Assembly: GCA_036502625.1 (NCBI GenBank)
Contig: DASXYG010000002.1
Location: 1 to 64,000 of the forward strand
Origin: DASXYG01 sp036502625
GTDB lineage: Bacteria > Actinomycetota > Actinomycetes > Streptosporangiales > Streptosporangiaceae
Direction: 5' to 3'
Length of the DNA stretch: 64,000 bases
The notes below the pieces were generated by a model. That model saw only the letters and a program-made list of their open reading frames with translations. It did not search any database and was not told the DNA's origin. Shown one piece after another: positions 9,239 through 17,516 of this stretch. A program made the translations under genes and the position numbers. Within the stretch, counting starts at the first letter, position 1, and each line of letters starts with the position of its first letter.

Positions 9239-9832
9239 ATGGCGGCAGCTCCGCGGCGCGGCGGCGGCGAGCGGCGTGATCGCCGTGACGACCGCCGCGG
9301 CGGCGACAAGGGCGTTTCGTACATCGAGCGCGTCGTGAAGATCAACCGTGTCGCGAAGGTCGTCAAGGGCGGCCGGCGCTTCAGCTTCACCGCGCTCGTG
9401 GTGGTCGGCGACGGCAACGGCATGGTCGGCGTCGGCTACGGCAAGGCCAAGGAGGTGCCCGCGGCGATCGCCAAGGGCGTCGAAGAGGCCAAGAAGCACT
9501 TCTTCAAGGTGCCGCGCATCGGCGGCACCATCCCGCACACCGTGCAGGGTGAGGACGCGGCCGGCGTCGTACTGCTGAAGCCGGCTTCCCCCGGTACGGG
9601 TGTCATCGCGGGCGGGCCGGTTCGCGCCGTGCTCGAGTGCGCCGGCATCCACGACGTGCTGTCGAAGTCGCTCGGGTCGTCCAACCCGCTGAACATCGTG
9701 CACGCGACCGTGACCGCGCTCCGCGAGCTGAACCGGCCCGAGGAGATCGCGGCGAAGCGTGACCTTCCGATCGAGGACGTCGCCCCCGCCGCCATGCTGC
9801 GGGCACGCGCCGCCGCGGCAGCGGGGAGCTGA
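9239..9832 (+). CDS. rpsE: 30S ribosomal protein S5
   Basis: S5 supports decoding accuracy and the mRNA entry helicase. The 197-residue product has an Arg/Gly/Asp-rich N-terminal extension (about residues 1-22), the S5 RNA-binding domain with FSFTALVVVGDGNGMVGVG, and the conserved loop GYGKAKEVPAAIAKG. The Ala-rich C-terminal tail is normal for actinobacteria. rpmD starts 2 nt after the stop. Confidence 0.97.
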   Translation: MAAAPRRGGGERRDRRDDRRGGDKGVSYIERVVKINRVAKVVKGGRRFSFTALVVVGDGNGMVGVGYGKAKEVPAAIAKGVEEAKKHFFKVPRIGGTIPHTVQGEDAAGVVLLKPASPGTGVIAGGPVRAVLECAGIHDVLSKSLGSSNPLNIVHATVTALRELNRPEEIAAKRDLPIEDVAPAAMLRARAAAAAGS

Positions 9833-9834
9833 TC

Positions 9835-10017
9835 ATGGCACAGCTAAAGGTCACCCAGGTCCGTTCGAAGATCGGCGGCAAGCAGAACCAGCGTGACACC
9901 CTGCGCGCCCTCGGCCTGCGGCGGATCGGCCAGTCGGTCGTCAAGGACGACCGACCGGAGTTCCGCGGCATGATCCGTACGGTCGCGCACCTCGTCACGG
10001 TCGAGGAGGTCGACTGA
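9835..10017 (+). CDS. rpmD: 50S ribosomal protein L30
   Basis: L30 is a small peripheral 50S protein. The 60-residue product contains the family core QVRSKIGGKQNQRDTLRALG and RIGQSVVKDDRPEFRGMI. It is wedged between rpsE and rplO with gaps of 2 nt, as in other actinomycete spc clusters. Confidence 0.96.
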   Translation: MAQLKVTQVRSKIGGKQNQRDTLRALGLRRIGQSVVKDDRPEFRGMIRTVAHLVTVEEVD

Positions 10018-10019
10018 CA

Positions 10020-10481
10020 ATGGCCCCTGAACAGGATGGCCCGCTGAAGCTGCACGACCTGCGCCCGGCGCCCGGCTCCAACAAGCGGAAGCAGCGCGTG
10101 GGCCGTGGTGAGGCGTCCAAGGGCAAGACGGCCGGGCGCGGCACCAAGGGCACGAAGGCGCGGTCCACCGTGCCTGCCGGTTTCGAGGGCGGCCAGATGC
10201 CGCTGATCCGCCGGGTGCCGAAGCTCAAGGGCTTCAGCAACGCGAAGTTCAAGACCGAGTACCAGGTCGTCAACCTCGACAGGCTGGCGGAGCTCTACCC
10301 CTCCGGTGGAGAGGTCACGCCGGCCGACCTGGTCGCGAAGGGCGCAGTGCGCAAGAACCACCTCGTGAAGGTCCTCGGGACCGGCGAGATCTCGGTCGCG
10401 CTGCGTATTCAGGCCCACGCCTTCTCGGCGTCGGCCAAGGACAAGATCAACGCGGCCGGCGGCGAGACCACCGAGCTGTGA
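10020..10481 (+). CDS. rplO: 50S ribosomal protein L15
   Basis: L15 is a late-assembly 50S core protein. The 153-residue product has the Gly/Lys-rich N-terminal extension (KRKQRVGRGEASKGKTAGRG), the GFEGGQMPLIRRVPKLKGF motif near residues 57-75, and a C-terminal domain ending AAGGETTEL. It is the last gene before the large hairpin and secY. Confidence 0.97.
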   Translation: MAPEQDGPLKLHDLRPAPGSNKRKQRVGRGEASKGKTAGRGTKGTKARSTVPAGFEGGQMPLIRRVPKLKGFSNAKFKTEYQVVNLDRLAELYPSGGEVTPADLVAKGAVRKNHLVKVLGTGEISVALRIQAHAFSASAKDKINAAGGETTEL

Positions 10482-10487
10482 GGCATG

Positions 10488-10537
10488 AGACGGGCTGGGC
10501 CGCGCTCCATTCGACTGGGGCGCGTTCCAGCCCGTCT
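10488..10537 (+). terminator. Large hairpin between rplO and secY
   Basis: A perfect 11-bp outer stem (10488-10498 with 10527-10537) encloses a second near-perfect 8-bp stem. It begins 7 nt after the rplO stop and leaves about 140 nt to secY, enough for a separate promoter. I read it as a terminator or processing hairpin that lets secY-adk-map be tuned apart from the spc ribosomal genes. Confidence 0.6.
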
Positions 10538-10677
10538 GCTGTTAGTGTTCGTCGAACCGTCGTTGCCGTGGCACCGACGTTTCTGTCCATGACTTCGACC
10601 GAGAACTCGGCCCGTGTTGGCGAGGCGCCGCCTGTGGGTAGGTCGCCGAGTTGGCCTGAAGCCGCGCAGGAGGAACC

Positions 10678-11985
10678 GTGCTGACCGCGTTCGCCCGGGC
10701 GTTCCGTACGCCGGACCTGCGGAAGAAGCTGCTGTTCACGCTCTTCATCATCATCATGTTCCGCCTCGGCTCGGCGCTGCCGACGCCTGGTGTCTCCACC
10801 AAGGGCGTGAACGAGTGTGTGAAGACCGTGACCGCGGGTTCGCAGGCCAACGTGTACGCCCTGGTCAATCTCTTCAGTGGCGGTTCGCTGCTGAAACTCT
10901 CGGTGTTCGCCCTCGGCATCATGCCGTACATCACCGCGAGCATCATCCTCCAGCTCCTCACCGTGGTCATCCCGCGGTTGGAGGAGCTGAAGAAGGAAGG
11001 CCAGGCGGGCCAGGGCAAGATCACGCAGTACACCCGGTACCTGACGATCGGGCTCGGTGTGCTCCAGGCGACCGGCATCGTGGCGATGGCCCGTACCGGC
11101 AACCTGTTCCAGAACGCCTGTGACCCGTCCACGATCATCCCGAACACCTCGATCTTCACCGTGGTCGTCATGGTGATCACGATGGTCGCCGGCACCGCCG
11201 TGATCATGTGGCTCGGCGAGCTGATCACCGACCGCGGCGTCGGCAACGGCATGTCGCTGCTGATCTTCACCCAGATCATCGCGGTCATGCCGTCGGAGTT
11301 CGGCAACATCATGCGCCAGAAGGGCGGCTTCGTCTTCACGATCGTCGTCATCGTCGGCATGGCCATCATCGCCGGCGTGATCTTCGTGGAGCAGGCCCAG
11401 CGCCGCATCCCCGTGCAGTACGCCAAGCGCATGGTGGGCCGCAGGATGTACGGCGGCAGCTCGACCTACATCCCGCTGAAGGTCAACCAGGCGGGTGTGA
11501 TCCCCGTCATCTTCGCGTCGTCGCTGTTGTACATCCCGTCGCTGGTGGCGCAGATGGTCGGGCCGGGCAACGCGTTCGCGGATTTCGTGAACAAGTACCT
11601 GGTCAAGGGCGACCACCCGGTCTACATGGCGGCGTACTTCCTGATGATCATCGGCTTCACCTACTTCTATGTGGCGATCACCTTCAACCCCACTGAAGTG
11701 GCCGACAACATGAAGAAGTACGGTGGGTTCATCCCGGGCATCCGTCCGGGGCGGCCGACCGCCGAGTACCTCGACTACGTGCTCACGCGGATCACCACCC
11801 CGGGTGCGCTCTACCTGGGACTGATTGCCCTGATCCCGATGGTCGCGCTCGCCATGGTGCAGGCGACGCAGAACTTCCCATTCGGGGGAACGAGCATTCT
11901 GATCATGGTCGGTGTCGGGCTGGACACGGTGAAGCAGATCGAGAGCCAACTCCAGCAACGCAACTATGAGGGTTTCCTGCGATAG
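10678..11985 (+). CDS. secY: Protein translocase subunit SecY
   Basis: SecY is the channel of the Sec translocon in the cytoplasmic membrane. The GTG at 10678 follows a strong AGGAGGAA site. The 435-residue product has about ten hydrophobic segments, the family signatures near TM2 (GGSLLKLSVFALGIMPYI) and TM4/5 (GVGNGMSLLIF), and the cytosolic loop FNPTEVADNMKKYGGFIPG. The stop overlaps the GTG of adk by one base, the usual secY-adk-map arrangement. Confidence 0.98.
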   Translation: MLTAFARAFRTPDLRKKLLFTLFIIIMFRLGSALPTPGVSTKGVNECVKTVTAGSQANVYALVNLFSGGSLLKLSVFALGIMPYITASIILQLLTVVIPRLEELKKEGQAGQGKITQYTRYLTIGLGVLQATGIVAMARTGNLFQNACDPSTIIPNTSIFTVVVMVITMVAGTAVIMWLGELITDRGVGNGMSLLIFTQIIAVMPSEFGNIMRQKGGFVFTIVVIVGMAIIAGVIFVEQAQRRIPVQYAKRMVGRRMYGGSSTYIPLKVNQAGVIPVIFASSLLYIPSLVAQMVGPGNAFADFVNKYLVKGDHPVYMAAYFLMIIGFTYFYVAITFNPTEVADNMKKYGGFIPGIRPGRPTAEYLDYVLTRITTPGALYLGLIALIPMVALAMVQATQNFPFGGTSILIMVGVGLDTVKQIESQLQQRNYEGFLR

Positions 11986-12638
11986 TGCGCGTCGTTCTGG
12001 TCGGGCCCCCCGGTGCGGGCAAGGGGACACAGGCCCAATTCATTGCCGCTCGCCTGTCGATCCCCAAGATCTCGACGGGCGACATCTTCCGTGCCAACGT
12101 CAAGGGCGGGACGGAACTGGGCCGTAAGGCCAGGGAGTACATGGATCGCGGTGACCTCGTCCCCGACGAGATCACGATCGCCATGGTGCGCGACCGCCTC
12201 GCCGAGGACGACGCGCGCGCCGGCTTCCTGCTCGACGGCTTTCCGCGCAACGTCCCCCAAGCCGAGGTCCTGGGCGAGATGCTCGCCGACCTCGGCGCGA
12301 AGCTCGACGTCGTACTGGAACTGATGGTCGACGACGACGAGGTCGTCCGCCGCCTGTCCGGCCGTCGGATGTGCCCCAACTGCGGGCGGATCTGGCATGT
12401 CGAGTTCGACCCTCCCCAGAAGGAGGGGGTGTGCGACGACTGCGGCGGCGAGCTTTTCCAGCGCGACGACGACCGTGAGGAGACCGTACGCCACCGGCTC
12501 GACGTGTATCAGGAACAGACGGCACCGCTGACTTCGTTCTACAAGCGGGAAGGGATTCTCGCCGTCGTCGACGCCACCGGCCCCGTGGAGGAGATCACCA
12601 AGCGCGCGATGGAAGCCCTCAAGCCGTTCGCGCACTGA
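11985..12638 (+). CDS. adk: Adenylate kinase (zinc LID form)
   Basis: Adenylate kinase balances ATP, ADP and AMP. The GTG at 11985 overlaps the secY stop. The 217-residue product has the P-loop GPPGAGKGTQ at residues 7-16, the AMP-binding LDGFPRN, and a full-length LID with CPNC and CDDC pairs, predicting a structural zinc. That is the long bacterial form. Position 11985 was preferred over internal ATGs because the P-loop strand starts immediately. Confidence 0.98.
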   Translation: MRVVLVGPPGAGKGTQAQFIAARLSIPKISTGDIFRANVKGGTELGRKAREYMDRGDLVPDEITIAMVRDRLAEDDARAGFLLDGFPRNVPQAEVLGEMLADLGAKLDVVLELMVDDDEVVRRLSGRRMCPNCGRIWHVEFDPPQKEGVCDDCGGELFQRDDDREETVRHRLDVYQEQTAPLTSFYKREGILAVVDATGPVEEITKRAMEALKPFAH

Positions 12639-12719
12639 CCTCTTCCGGTGACCACCGGCGGCGGGCCTTCCCACCGGGTCGGCTCCTGAGGGAGGATCTG
12701 TTGAGGAGGAAGCGCGGCC

Positions 12720-13562
12720 GTGGGTTGGAATAGGCGGAGGCCCGTGATCCACATTCGCAGTGACGCGGAGATCGCGAAGATGCGCGCCGCGGGGCTGGTC
12801 GTCGAGTCGACGCTCAGCGCCCTGCGCGCGGCCGTCACGCCGGGAATCAGCACCGCCGAGCTCGACGCCATCGCGGAGAAGTCGATCCGCGACGCCGGCG
12901 CGGTGCCGTCGTTCAAGGGCTACCAGGGCTTTCCCGCGTCCATCTGCGCGTCCGTGAACCACCAGGTGGTGCACGGCATCCCGAGCGACCGCCAGGTGCT
13001 CGCCGACGGCGACGTCATCTCCATCGACTGCGGCGCGATCCTCGACGGCTGGCACGGCGACTCCGCGGTGACCGTGCCGATCGGCGCCATCCCCGACGAC
13101 GCGGCGAAGCTGATCGCCGACTGCGAGGAGTCGATGTGGCGCGGGCTCGCCGCCGTACGCGACGGCGCGCGCCTGTCCGACATCGGTCACGCCATCGAGT
13201 CCTACGTCCGCGGGGCCGGCGCGTACGGCCTGGTCGAGGAGTACGGCGGGCACGGCATCGGAACCGAGATGCACATGGAGCCGTTCATCCCGAACTACGG
13301 GCGGCCGGGCAAGGGGATGCAGCTCCGCCCCGGCATGTGCTTCGCGATCGAGCCGATGATCAACCTCGGCACCGCGCAAACCGACCTGCTCGACGACGGG
13401 TGGACGGTCGAGACGAAGGACGGCGCGCTGTCGGCCCACTTCGAGCACACCGTGGCGCTCACCGAGGACGGACCCTGGGTTCTGACGGCGCGTGACGGCG
13501 GGCGTGCCGCCCTGGAGCGCCTGGGCGTCCCCAACGGCGCGAATCGAGACCCAGGACGGTGA
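12720..13562 (+). CDS. map: Type I methionine aminopeptidase
   Basis: This enzyme removes N-terminal methionine from new proteins. The product is 280 residues with the pita-bread fold. Metal ligands are visible as two Asp (ISIDCGAILDGWHGD), the His of GGHGIGTEMH, and Glu in FAIEPM and near FEHTVALTE. I chose the GTG at 12720 because GAGGAGGA lies 9 nt upstream. A GTG at 12744 starts closer to the family N-terminus (VIHIRSDAEIAKM) but its GGAGG is only 3 nt away. M. tuberculosis has two Map enzymes; this is the adk-linked type. Confidence 0.95.
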   Translation: MGWNRRRPVIHIRSDAEIAKMRAAGLVVESTLSALRAAVTPGISTAELDAIAEKSIRDAGAVPSFKGYQGFPASICASVNHQVVHGIPSDRQVLADGDVISIDCGAILDGWHGDSAVTVPIGAIPDDAAKLIADCEESMWRGLAAVRDGARLSDIGHAIESYVRGAGAYGLVEEYGGHGIGTEMHMEPFIPNYGRPGKGMQLRPGMCFAIEPMINLGTAQTDLLDDGWTVETKDGALSAHFEHTVALTEDGPWVLTARDGGRAALERLGVPNGANRDPGR

Positions 13563-13564
13563 CG

Positions 13565-14074
13565 ATGGCGCGCAACCCCGACATGCGAGCGTCGGACAAC
13601 GATCGGGACCGGGTGGCGGCCGCGTTGCGCGAGCACCACGCACAGGGCCGCCTCGACGTCGACGAGTTCAAGGACCGCATCGAGAAGGCGTACTCCGGGA
13701 AGACGCTCGGCGACCTCGACGCGCTGATGAACGACCTGCCCGAGCAGGACCTCTACCAGTTGCCGGTGCCCGCGGAGAAGCAGGCGGACGGCAGCGAGCC
13801 CGTGTCACGCGGCTCGCGCGCCGGGCGCGCGGTGTGGAAGGGCATCTGGGCGACCTGGGCGGCGGTCAGCCTGATCAACGTGGTGATCTGGCTGCTGGTG
13901 TCGGTCACGTCGGTGCAGTTCGTCTATCCGTGGTGGATCTGGGTCGCGGGTCCGTGGGGCGCGGTGCTGCTCGCCGGTCAGCTCATGGGCGCGCCGCCGC
14001 CGGTGAGCCGGCGCCGCGAACGGGAGATCCGCCGGTCCGCGCGGCGCCAGATCCGCGACCGCCACCGCTACTGA
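13565..14074 (+). CDS. DUF1707 and 2TM-domain membrane protein
   Basis: The first 55 residues match the actinobacterial DUF1707 domain: MRASDNDRDRVAAALREHHAQGRL, then DEFKDRIEKAYSGKTLGDLDALMNDLP. A linker and two hydrophobic helices follow (about residues 95-118 and 121-140), then a strongly basic cytosolic tail. DUF1707 is a small helical domain of unknown role, common next to sensors and short membrane proteins. The ATG at 13565 lies 2 nt after the map stop; a GTG at 13559 overlaps that stop. Co-transcription with map is likely. The function is unknown. Confidence 0.85.
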   Translation: MARNPDMRASDNDRDRVAAALREHHAQGRLDVDEFKDRIEKAYSGKTLGDLDALMNDLPEQDLYQLPVPAEKQADGSEPVSRGSRAGRAVWKGIWATWAAVSLINVVIWLLVSVTSVQFVYPWWIWVAGPWGAVLLAGQLMGAPPPVSRRREREIRRSARRQIRDRHRY

Positions 14075-14119
14075 GGTATGGCCTTCGCGCTCGATTTCGC
14101 ATCACCCGCGCGTGTCGCG

Positions 14120-14125
14120 TAGACT
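14120..14125 (+). promoter_or_regulatory. Possible -10 box upstream of infA
   Basis: TAGACT, close to the actinomycete consensus -10, lies 96 nt before infA in the 147-nt gap after the DUF1707 gene. No good -35 is seen at 17-19 nt, so the assignment is weak. A separate promoter for infA and the alpha cluster is expected from other actinomycetes. Confidence 0.3.
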
Positions 14126-14221
14126 CAGGTGTTGGTCCGTCAACTCATCCATCTCTCCCGGGGTGCGGTGTGCTCTGTGACGGGCCGAATCCAGACGATC
14201 TAAAAGCGAAGCGCGGAGGAC

Positions 14222-14443
14222 ATGCCCAAAAAAGACGGTGCCATCGAGATCGAGGGCTCCGTTATCGAGTCCCTTCCTAACGCGATGTTCAGGGTGGAGC
14301 TCGACAACGGGCACAAGGTCCTTGCCCACATCAGCGGGAAGATGCGGATGCACTACATCCGGATCCTTCCCGACGACCGTGTGGTCGTAGAGCTCAGCCC
14401 CTACGACCTCAGTCGTGGGCGGATCGTTTACCGCTACAAGTAG
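14222..14443 (+). CDS. infA: Translation initiation factor IF-1
   Basis: IF-1 occupies the 30S A site during initiation. The 73-residue product is a single OB/S1 fold with the near-invariant segments ESLPNAMFRVELDNGH and HISGKMRMHYIRILPDDRV. A GCGGAGGA site lies 3-10 nt upstream of the ATG. It opens the infA-rpmJ-rpsM-rpsK-rpsD-rpoA-rplQ series. Confidence 0.98.
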   Translation: MPKKDGAIEIEGSVIESLPNAMFRVELDNGHKVLAHISGKMRMHYIRILPDDRVVVELSPYDLSRGRIVYRYK

Positions 14444-14473
14444 GAACCACCACCGCGTCCGCGGCGGTGGTTC
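14444..14473 (+). terminator. Hairpin between infA and rpmJ
   Basis: A 13-bp stem with one mismatch (14444-14456 with 14461-14473) and a 4-nt loop starts directly after the infA stop. It could partly terminate transcription or stabilise the infA message so that IF-1 is made separately from the ribosomal proteins downstream. Confidence 0.5.
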
Positions 14474-14537
14474 GTCAGGCATCCGGTGAGGCTTCCGTAG
14501 GGGAGTACGCACACCGCCGTCTGAGGAGCCCTCACAG

Positions 14538-14651
14538 ATGAAGGTCAAGCCGAGCGTCAAGAAGATCTGCCAGAAGTGCCGCGTCATTCGCCGGCACGGG
14601 CGGGTCATGGTCATCTGCTCCGACCCCCGGCACAAGCAGCGCCAGGGCTGA
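14538..14651 (+). CDS. rpmJ: 50S ribosomal protein L36 (zinc-ribbon form)
   Basis: L36 is the smallest 50S protein. The 37-residue product begins MKVKPSVKKICQKCRVIRRH and ends DPRHKQRQG. The zinc ligands C11, C14, C27 and H32 are all present, so this is the zinc-binding form. A GAGGAGCC site lies about 10 nt upstream. Confidence 0.97.
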   Translation: MKVKPSVKKICQKCRVIRRHGRVMVICSDPRHKQRQG

Positions 14652-14720
14652 GCGAGACCACAGTCAGTAGCGCGTTCCGCGACTCCCCGCAAAGGGAGGA
14701 CCCCCGGGCGGAGGCCGGGG

Positions 14721-14742
14721 CCCGTGTCCGAACAGACACGGG
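14721..14742 (+). terminator. Hairpin between rpmJ and rpsM
   Basis: An 8-bp perfect stem (14721-14728 with 14735-14742) with a 6-nt loop lies in the 134-nt gap before rpsM. The flanking run of C and G could extend it. It may be an attenuator or a ribosomal-protein binding site (S4 regulates this cluster in E. coli). Confidence 0.4.
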
Positions 14743-14785
14743 AAGCGGCGCGCAGGACCTCCGGACATGAAGGAGAGCTGCCGGA

Positions 14786-15166
14786 ATGGCACGCCTCGTT
14801 GGAGTCGATCTCCCGCGTGAGAAGCGCCTTGAGGTCGCACTCACCTACATCTTCGGCGTCGGCCGCAGCCGTGCGCTGGAGACGCTGAAGGAGACGGGCA
14901 TCAGTGGTGACACGCGTGTCCACCAACTGAGCGATGAAGAACTGGTCCAGCTTCGTGACTGGATCGAGGCCAACTACCGCACCGAGGGCGACCTCCGCCG
15001 CGAGGTGCAGGCCGACATTCGCCGCAAGGTCGAGATCGGGTGCTACCAGGGGATCCGGCACCGCCGTGGGCTCCCGGTGCACGGCCAGCGCACCCAGACC
15101 AACGCCCGCACCCGCAAGGGCAAGAAGAAGACCGTGGCCGGCAAGAAGAAGGCCGGCCGCAAGTAG
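14786..15166 (+). CDS. rpsM: 30S ribosomal protein S13
   Basis: S13 bridges the 30S head to the 50S subunit and contacts P-site tRNA. The 126-residue product begins MARLVGVDLPREKRLEVALT and has the signature YQGIRHRRGLPVHGQRT near residues 85-101. It ends in a lysine-rich tail that reaches the tRNA. A GGAGAG site precedes the ATG. Confidence 0.97.
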   Translation: MARLVGVDLPREKRLEVALTYIFGVGRSRALETLKETGISGDTRVHQLSDEELVQLRDWIEANYRTEGDLRREVQADIRRKVEIGCYQGIRHRRGLPVHGQRTQTNARTRKGKKKTVAGKKKAGRK

Positions 15167-15223
15167 TCCGCGCAAGCACGGTCCTTACGCGGACCGACGA
15201 CCTCCACAGGAGTTCAGGGGTAA

Positions 15224-15628
15224 ATGCCTCCTAAGAGCCGCCAGGCGGGCGCCAAGAAGGTGCGCCGCAAGGAAAAGAAGAATGTCGCGCATGGCCATGC
15301 GCACATCAAGAGCACGTTCAACAACACCATCGTCTCGATCACCGACCCCAACGGCGCCGTGATCTCCTGGGCCAGCTCGGGCCAGGTCGGCTTCAAGGGT
15401 TCGCGCAAGTCCACCCCCTTCGCCGCGCAGATGGCCGCCGAGGCCGCCGCGCGCCGCGCCATGGAACACGGCATGCGCAAGGTCGACGTGTTCGTGAAGG
15501 GGCCCGGCTCCGGCCGGGAGACCGCTATCCGCTCGATCCAGGCGACGGGCCTCGAGGTCGGGTCCATCCAGGATGTGACCCCGGTCCCGCACAACGGCTG
15601 CCGTCCGCCCAAGCGTCGGCGGGTCTGA
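15224..15628 (+). CDS. rpsK: 30S ribosomal protein S11
   Basis: S11 forms part of the 30S platform and the mRNA exit. The 134-residue product has a basic N-terminus and the core HIKSTFNNTIVSITDPNG. It ends with the conserved DVTPVPHNGCRPPKRRRV, where Asn-Gly is the known isoaspartate-prone site in the family. Confidence 0.97.
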   Translation: MPPKSRQAGAKKVRRKEKKNVAHGHAHIKSTFNNTIVSITDPNGAVISWASSGQVGFKGSRKSTPFAAQMAAEAAARRAMEHGMRKVDVFVKGPGSGRETAIRSIQATGLEVGSIQDVTPVPHNGCRPPKRRRV

Positions 15629-15651
15629 GGGACTAGGGGAGTAAGACAAAG

Positions 15652-16281
15652 ATGGCTCGTTACACCGGACCCGACTGCAAGCGGTGCCGCCGCGAGAAGA
15701 CGAAGCTCTTCCTCAAGGGCGCCAAGTGCGACTCGCCGAAGTGCCCGATCGAGATCCGTCCGTACCCTCCGGGTGAGCACGGCCGCGGCCGCACCAAGGA
15801 GAGCGAATACCTGCTGCAGCACCGCGAGAAGCAGAAGTGCGTGCGCATCTACGGCGTCCTTGAGCGCCAGTTCGCGCGCTACTTCGACGAGGCGAACCGC
15901 CGTTCCGGCAAGACCGGCGAGAACCTGCTCACCATCCTGGAGAGCCGCCTCGACAACGTGGTGTACCGCGCGGGCTTCGCCAAGAGCCGTGACATGGCGC
16001 GCCAACTGGTTCGCCACGGCCACCTCATGGTCAACGGCAAGAAGGTCAACATCCCGTCGTACCGCGTCAGCGAGCACGACATCGTCGAGGTGCGCGCCAA
16101 GTCGCTGGAGATGACGCCGTTCGTCGTCGCCCGCGCCGAGGCCGGGGAGCGTCCGCTCCCGGCGTGGATCGCCGCGCAGACCGAGGGCAAGATGCGCATC
16201 CTGGTGCACTCCCTGCCGTCGCGTCAGCAGATCGACACCCAGGTTCAGGAACAACTGATCGTCGAGCTCTACTCGAAGTAA
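15652..16281 (+). CDS. rpsD: 30S ribosomal protein S4 (four-cysteine form)
   Basis: S4 nucleates 30S assembly and in E. coli represses the alpha operon. The 209-residue product carries four cysteines at its N-terminus (residues 9, 12, 26 and 31: CKRC and CDSPKC), so it is the zinc-binding C+ form. The S4 RNA-binding domain follows (SRLDNVVYRAGFAKSRDMARQ then VRHGHLMVNGKKVNIPSY). Some actinomycetes have a zinc-free S4 elsewhere. Confidence 0.97.
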   Translation: MARYTGPDCKRCRREKTKLFLKGAKCDSPKCPIEIRPYPPGEHGRGRTKESEYLLQHREKQKCVRIYGVLERQFARYFDEANRRSGKTGENLLTILESRLDNVVYRAGFAKSRDMARQLVRHGHLMVNGKKVNIPSYRVSEHDIVEVRAKSLEMTPFVVARAEAGERPLPAWIAAQTEGKMRILVHSLPSRQQIDTQVQEQLIVELYSK

Positions 16282-16319
16282 TTCGGGGCGAGCTCCTTCC
16301 CGGCCTTCACCGGGCCCAG

Positions 16320-16347
16320 CCGTCCCGCCCGTTCGCGGGCGGGACGG
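16320..16347 (+). terminator. Perfect UUCG-loop hairpin between rpsD and rpoA
   Basis: A perfect 12-bp GC stem (16320-16331 with 16336-16347) closed by a UUCG tetraloop lies 39 nt after rpsD. UUCG loops are exceptionally stable. There is no U-run, and rpoA starts 87 nt later. It probably attenuates transcription or blocks 3' exonucleases, adjusting rpoA level relative to ribosomal proteins. Confidence 0.6.
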
Positions 16348-16434
16348 CATCCGGTGGGCCGACCGCCCAATGGGCATAACCACATCGCGACCGTCAAATA
16401 GCGGGCGTCGCGAAATCACGAGGAGTGAAGTCAC

Positions 16435-17451
16435 GTGCTGATCGCTCAGCGTCCATCCCTCACCGAAGAGCAGATCGACGAATACCGTTCGCGGTTCGTC
16501 ATCGAGCCGCTCGAGCCGGGCTTCGGGTACACCATCGGCAACTCGCTGCGCCGTACCCTGCTGTCGTCCATCCCCGGCGCGTCGGTCACCAGCATCCGCA
16601 TCGAGGGTGTCCTGCACGAGTTCTCCACCGTGCCGGGCGTCAAGGAGGACGTCACCGACGTCATCCTGAACCTCAAGGGCCTGGTGGTGTCGTCCGAGCA
16701 CGACGAGCCCGTCGTCATGTACCTGCGCAAGCAGGGCCCCGGCGAGGTCACCGCCGCCGACATCGCGCCGCCGGCCGGTGTCGAGGTGCACACCCCGGAC
16801 CTGCACATCGCCACGCTGAACAGCAAGGGCAAGCTGGAGATGGAGCTGACCGTCGAGCGCGGTCGCGGCTACATCTCCGCGGTGCAGAACAAGCAGCCCG
16901 GCCAGGAGATCGGCCGCATCCCGGTCGACTCGATCTACTCGCCGGTCCTGCGGGTGACGTACAAGGTGGAGGCCACCCGAGTCGAGCAGCGCACCGACTT
17001 CGACCGGCTCATCCTGGACATCGAGACCAAGCCGTGCATGCGGCCGCGGGACGCGATGGCCAGCGCCGGCAAGACGCTGGTCGAGCTGTTCGGGCTGGCG
17101 CGCGAGCTGAACGTCGACGCCGAGGGCATCGACATGGGCCCGTCGCCGACGGACGCCGCGCTCGCCGCGGACCTCGCGCTGCCGATCGAGGACCTCAACC
17201 TGACGGTCCGTTCGTACAACTGCCTCAAGCGCGAGGGCATCCACTCGGTGGGCGAGCTGGTCGCCCGCAGCGAGCAGGACCTGCTCGACATCCGCAACTT
17301 CGGGGCCAAGTCCATCGAAGAGGTCAAGCAGAAGCTCATCGACATGGGCCTCTCGCTGAAGGACTCCCCGCCCGGGTTCGACCCGACCACGGCGGCGGAG
17401 GCCTATTCCGACGATGACGACGAGAGCTACGCCGAGACCGAGCAGTACTGA
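16435..17451 (+). CDS. rpoA: RNA polymerase alpha subunit
   Basis: Alpha dimerises to start RNA polymerase assembly and its C-terminal domain contacts promoters and activators. The GTG at 16435 gives 338 residues: MLIAQRPSLTE, the dimer motif EPGFGYTIGNSLRRTLLSS, and a C-terminal domain with LPIEDLNLTVRSYNCLKREG and NFGAKSIEEVKQKL. An acidic tail (SDDDDESYAETEQY) ends it. An AGGAG site lies about 10 nt upstream. Confidence 0.98.
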   Translation: MLIAQRPSLTEEQIDEYRSRFVIEPLEPGFGYTIGNSLRRTLLSSIPGASVTSIRIEGVLHEFSTVPGVKEDVTDVILNLKGLVVSSEHDEPVVMYLRKQGPGEVTAADIAPPAGVEVHTPDLHIATLNSKGKLEMELTVERGRGYISAVQNKQPGQEIGRIPVDSIYSPVLRVTYKVEATRVEQRTDFDRLILDIETKPCMRPRDAMASAGKTLVELFGLARELNVDAEGIDMGPSPTDAALAADLALPIEDLNLTVRSYNCLKREGIHSVGELVARSEQDLLDIRNFGAKSIEEVKQKLIDMGLSLKDSPPGFDPTTAAEAYSDDDDESYAETEQY

Positions 17452-17516
17452 ACCCAGAGAGCCCGAACTGATTCCGGTGCCTACCGGGCGCAGTTCTGAT
17501 CGAGGAGAACGACACC

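Noticed and set aside
10447..12030. A long minus-strand reading antisense to secY (527 residues)
   Set aside because: It is His/Arg/Asp-rich low-complexity text with no domain, typical of the antisense frame of GC-rich genes, and secY is certain here.
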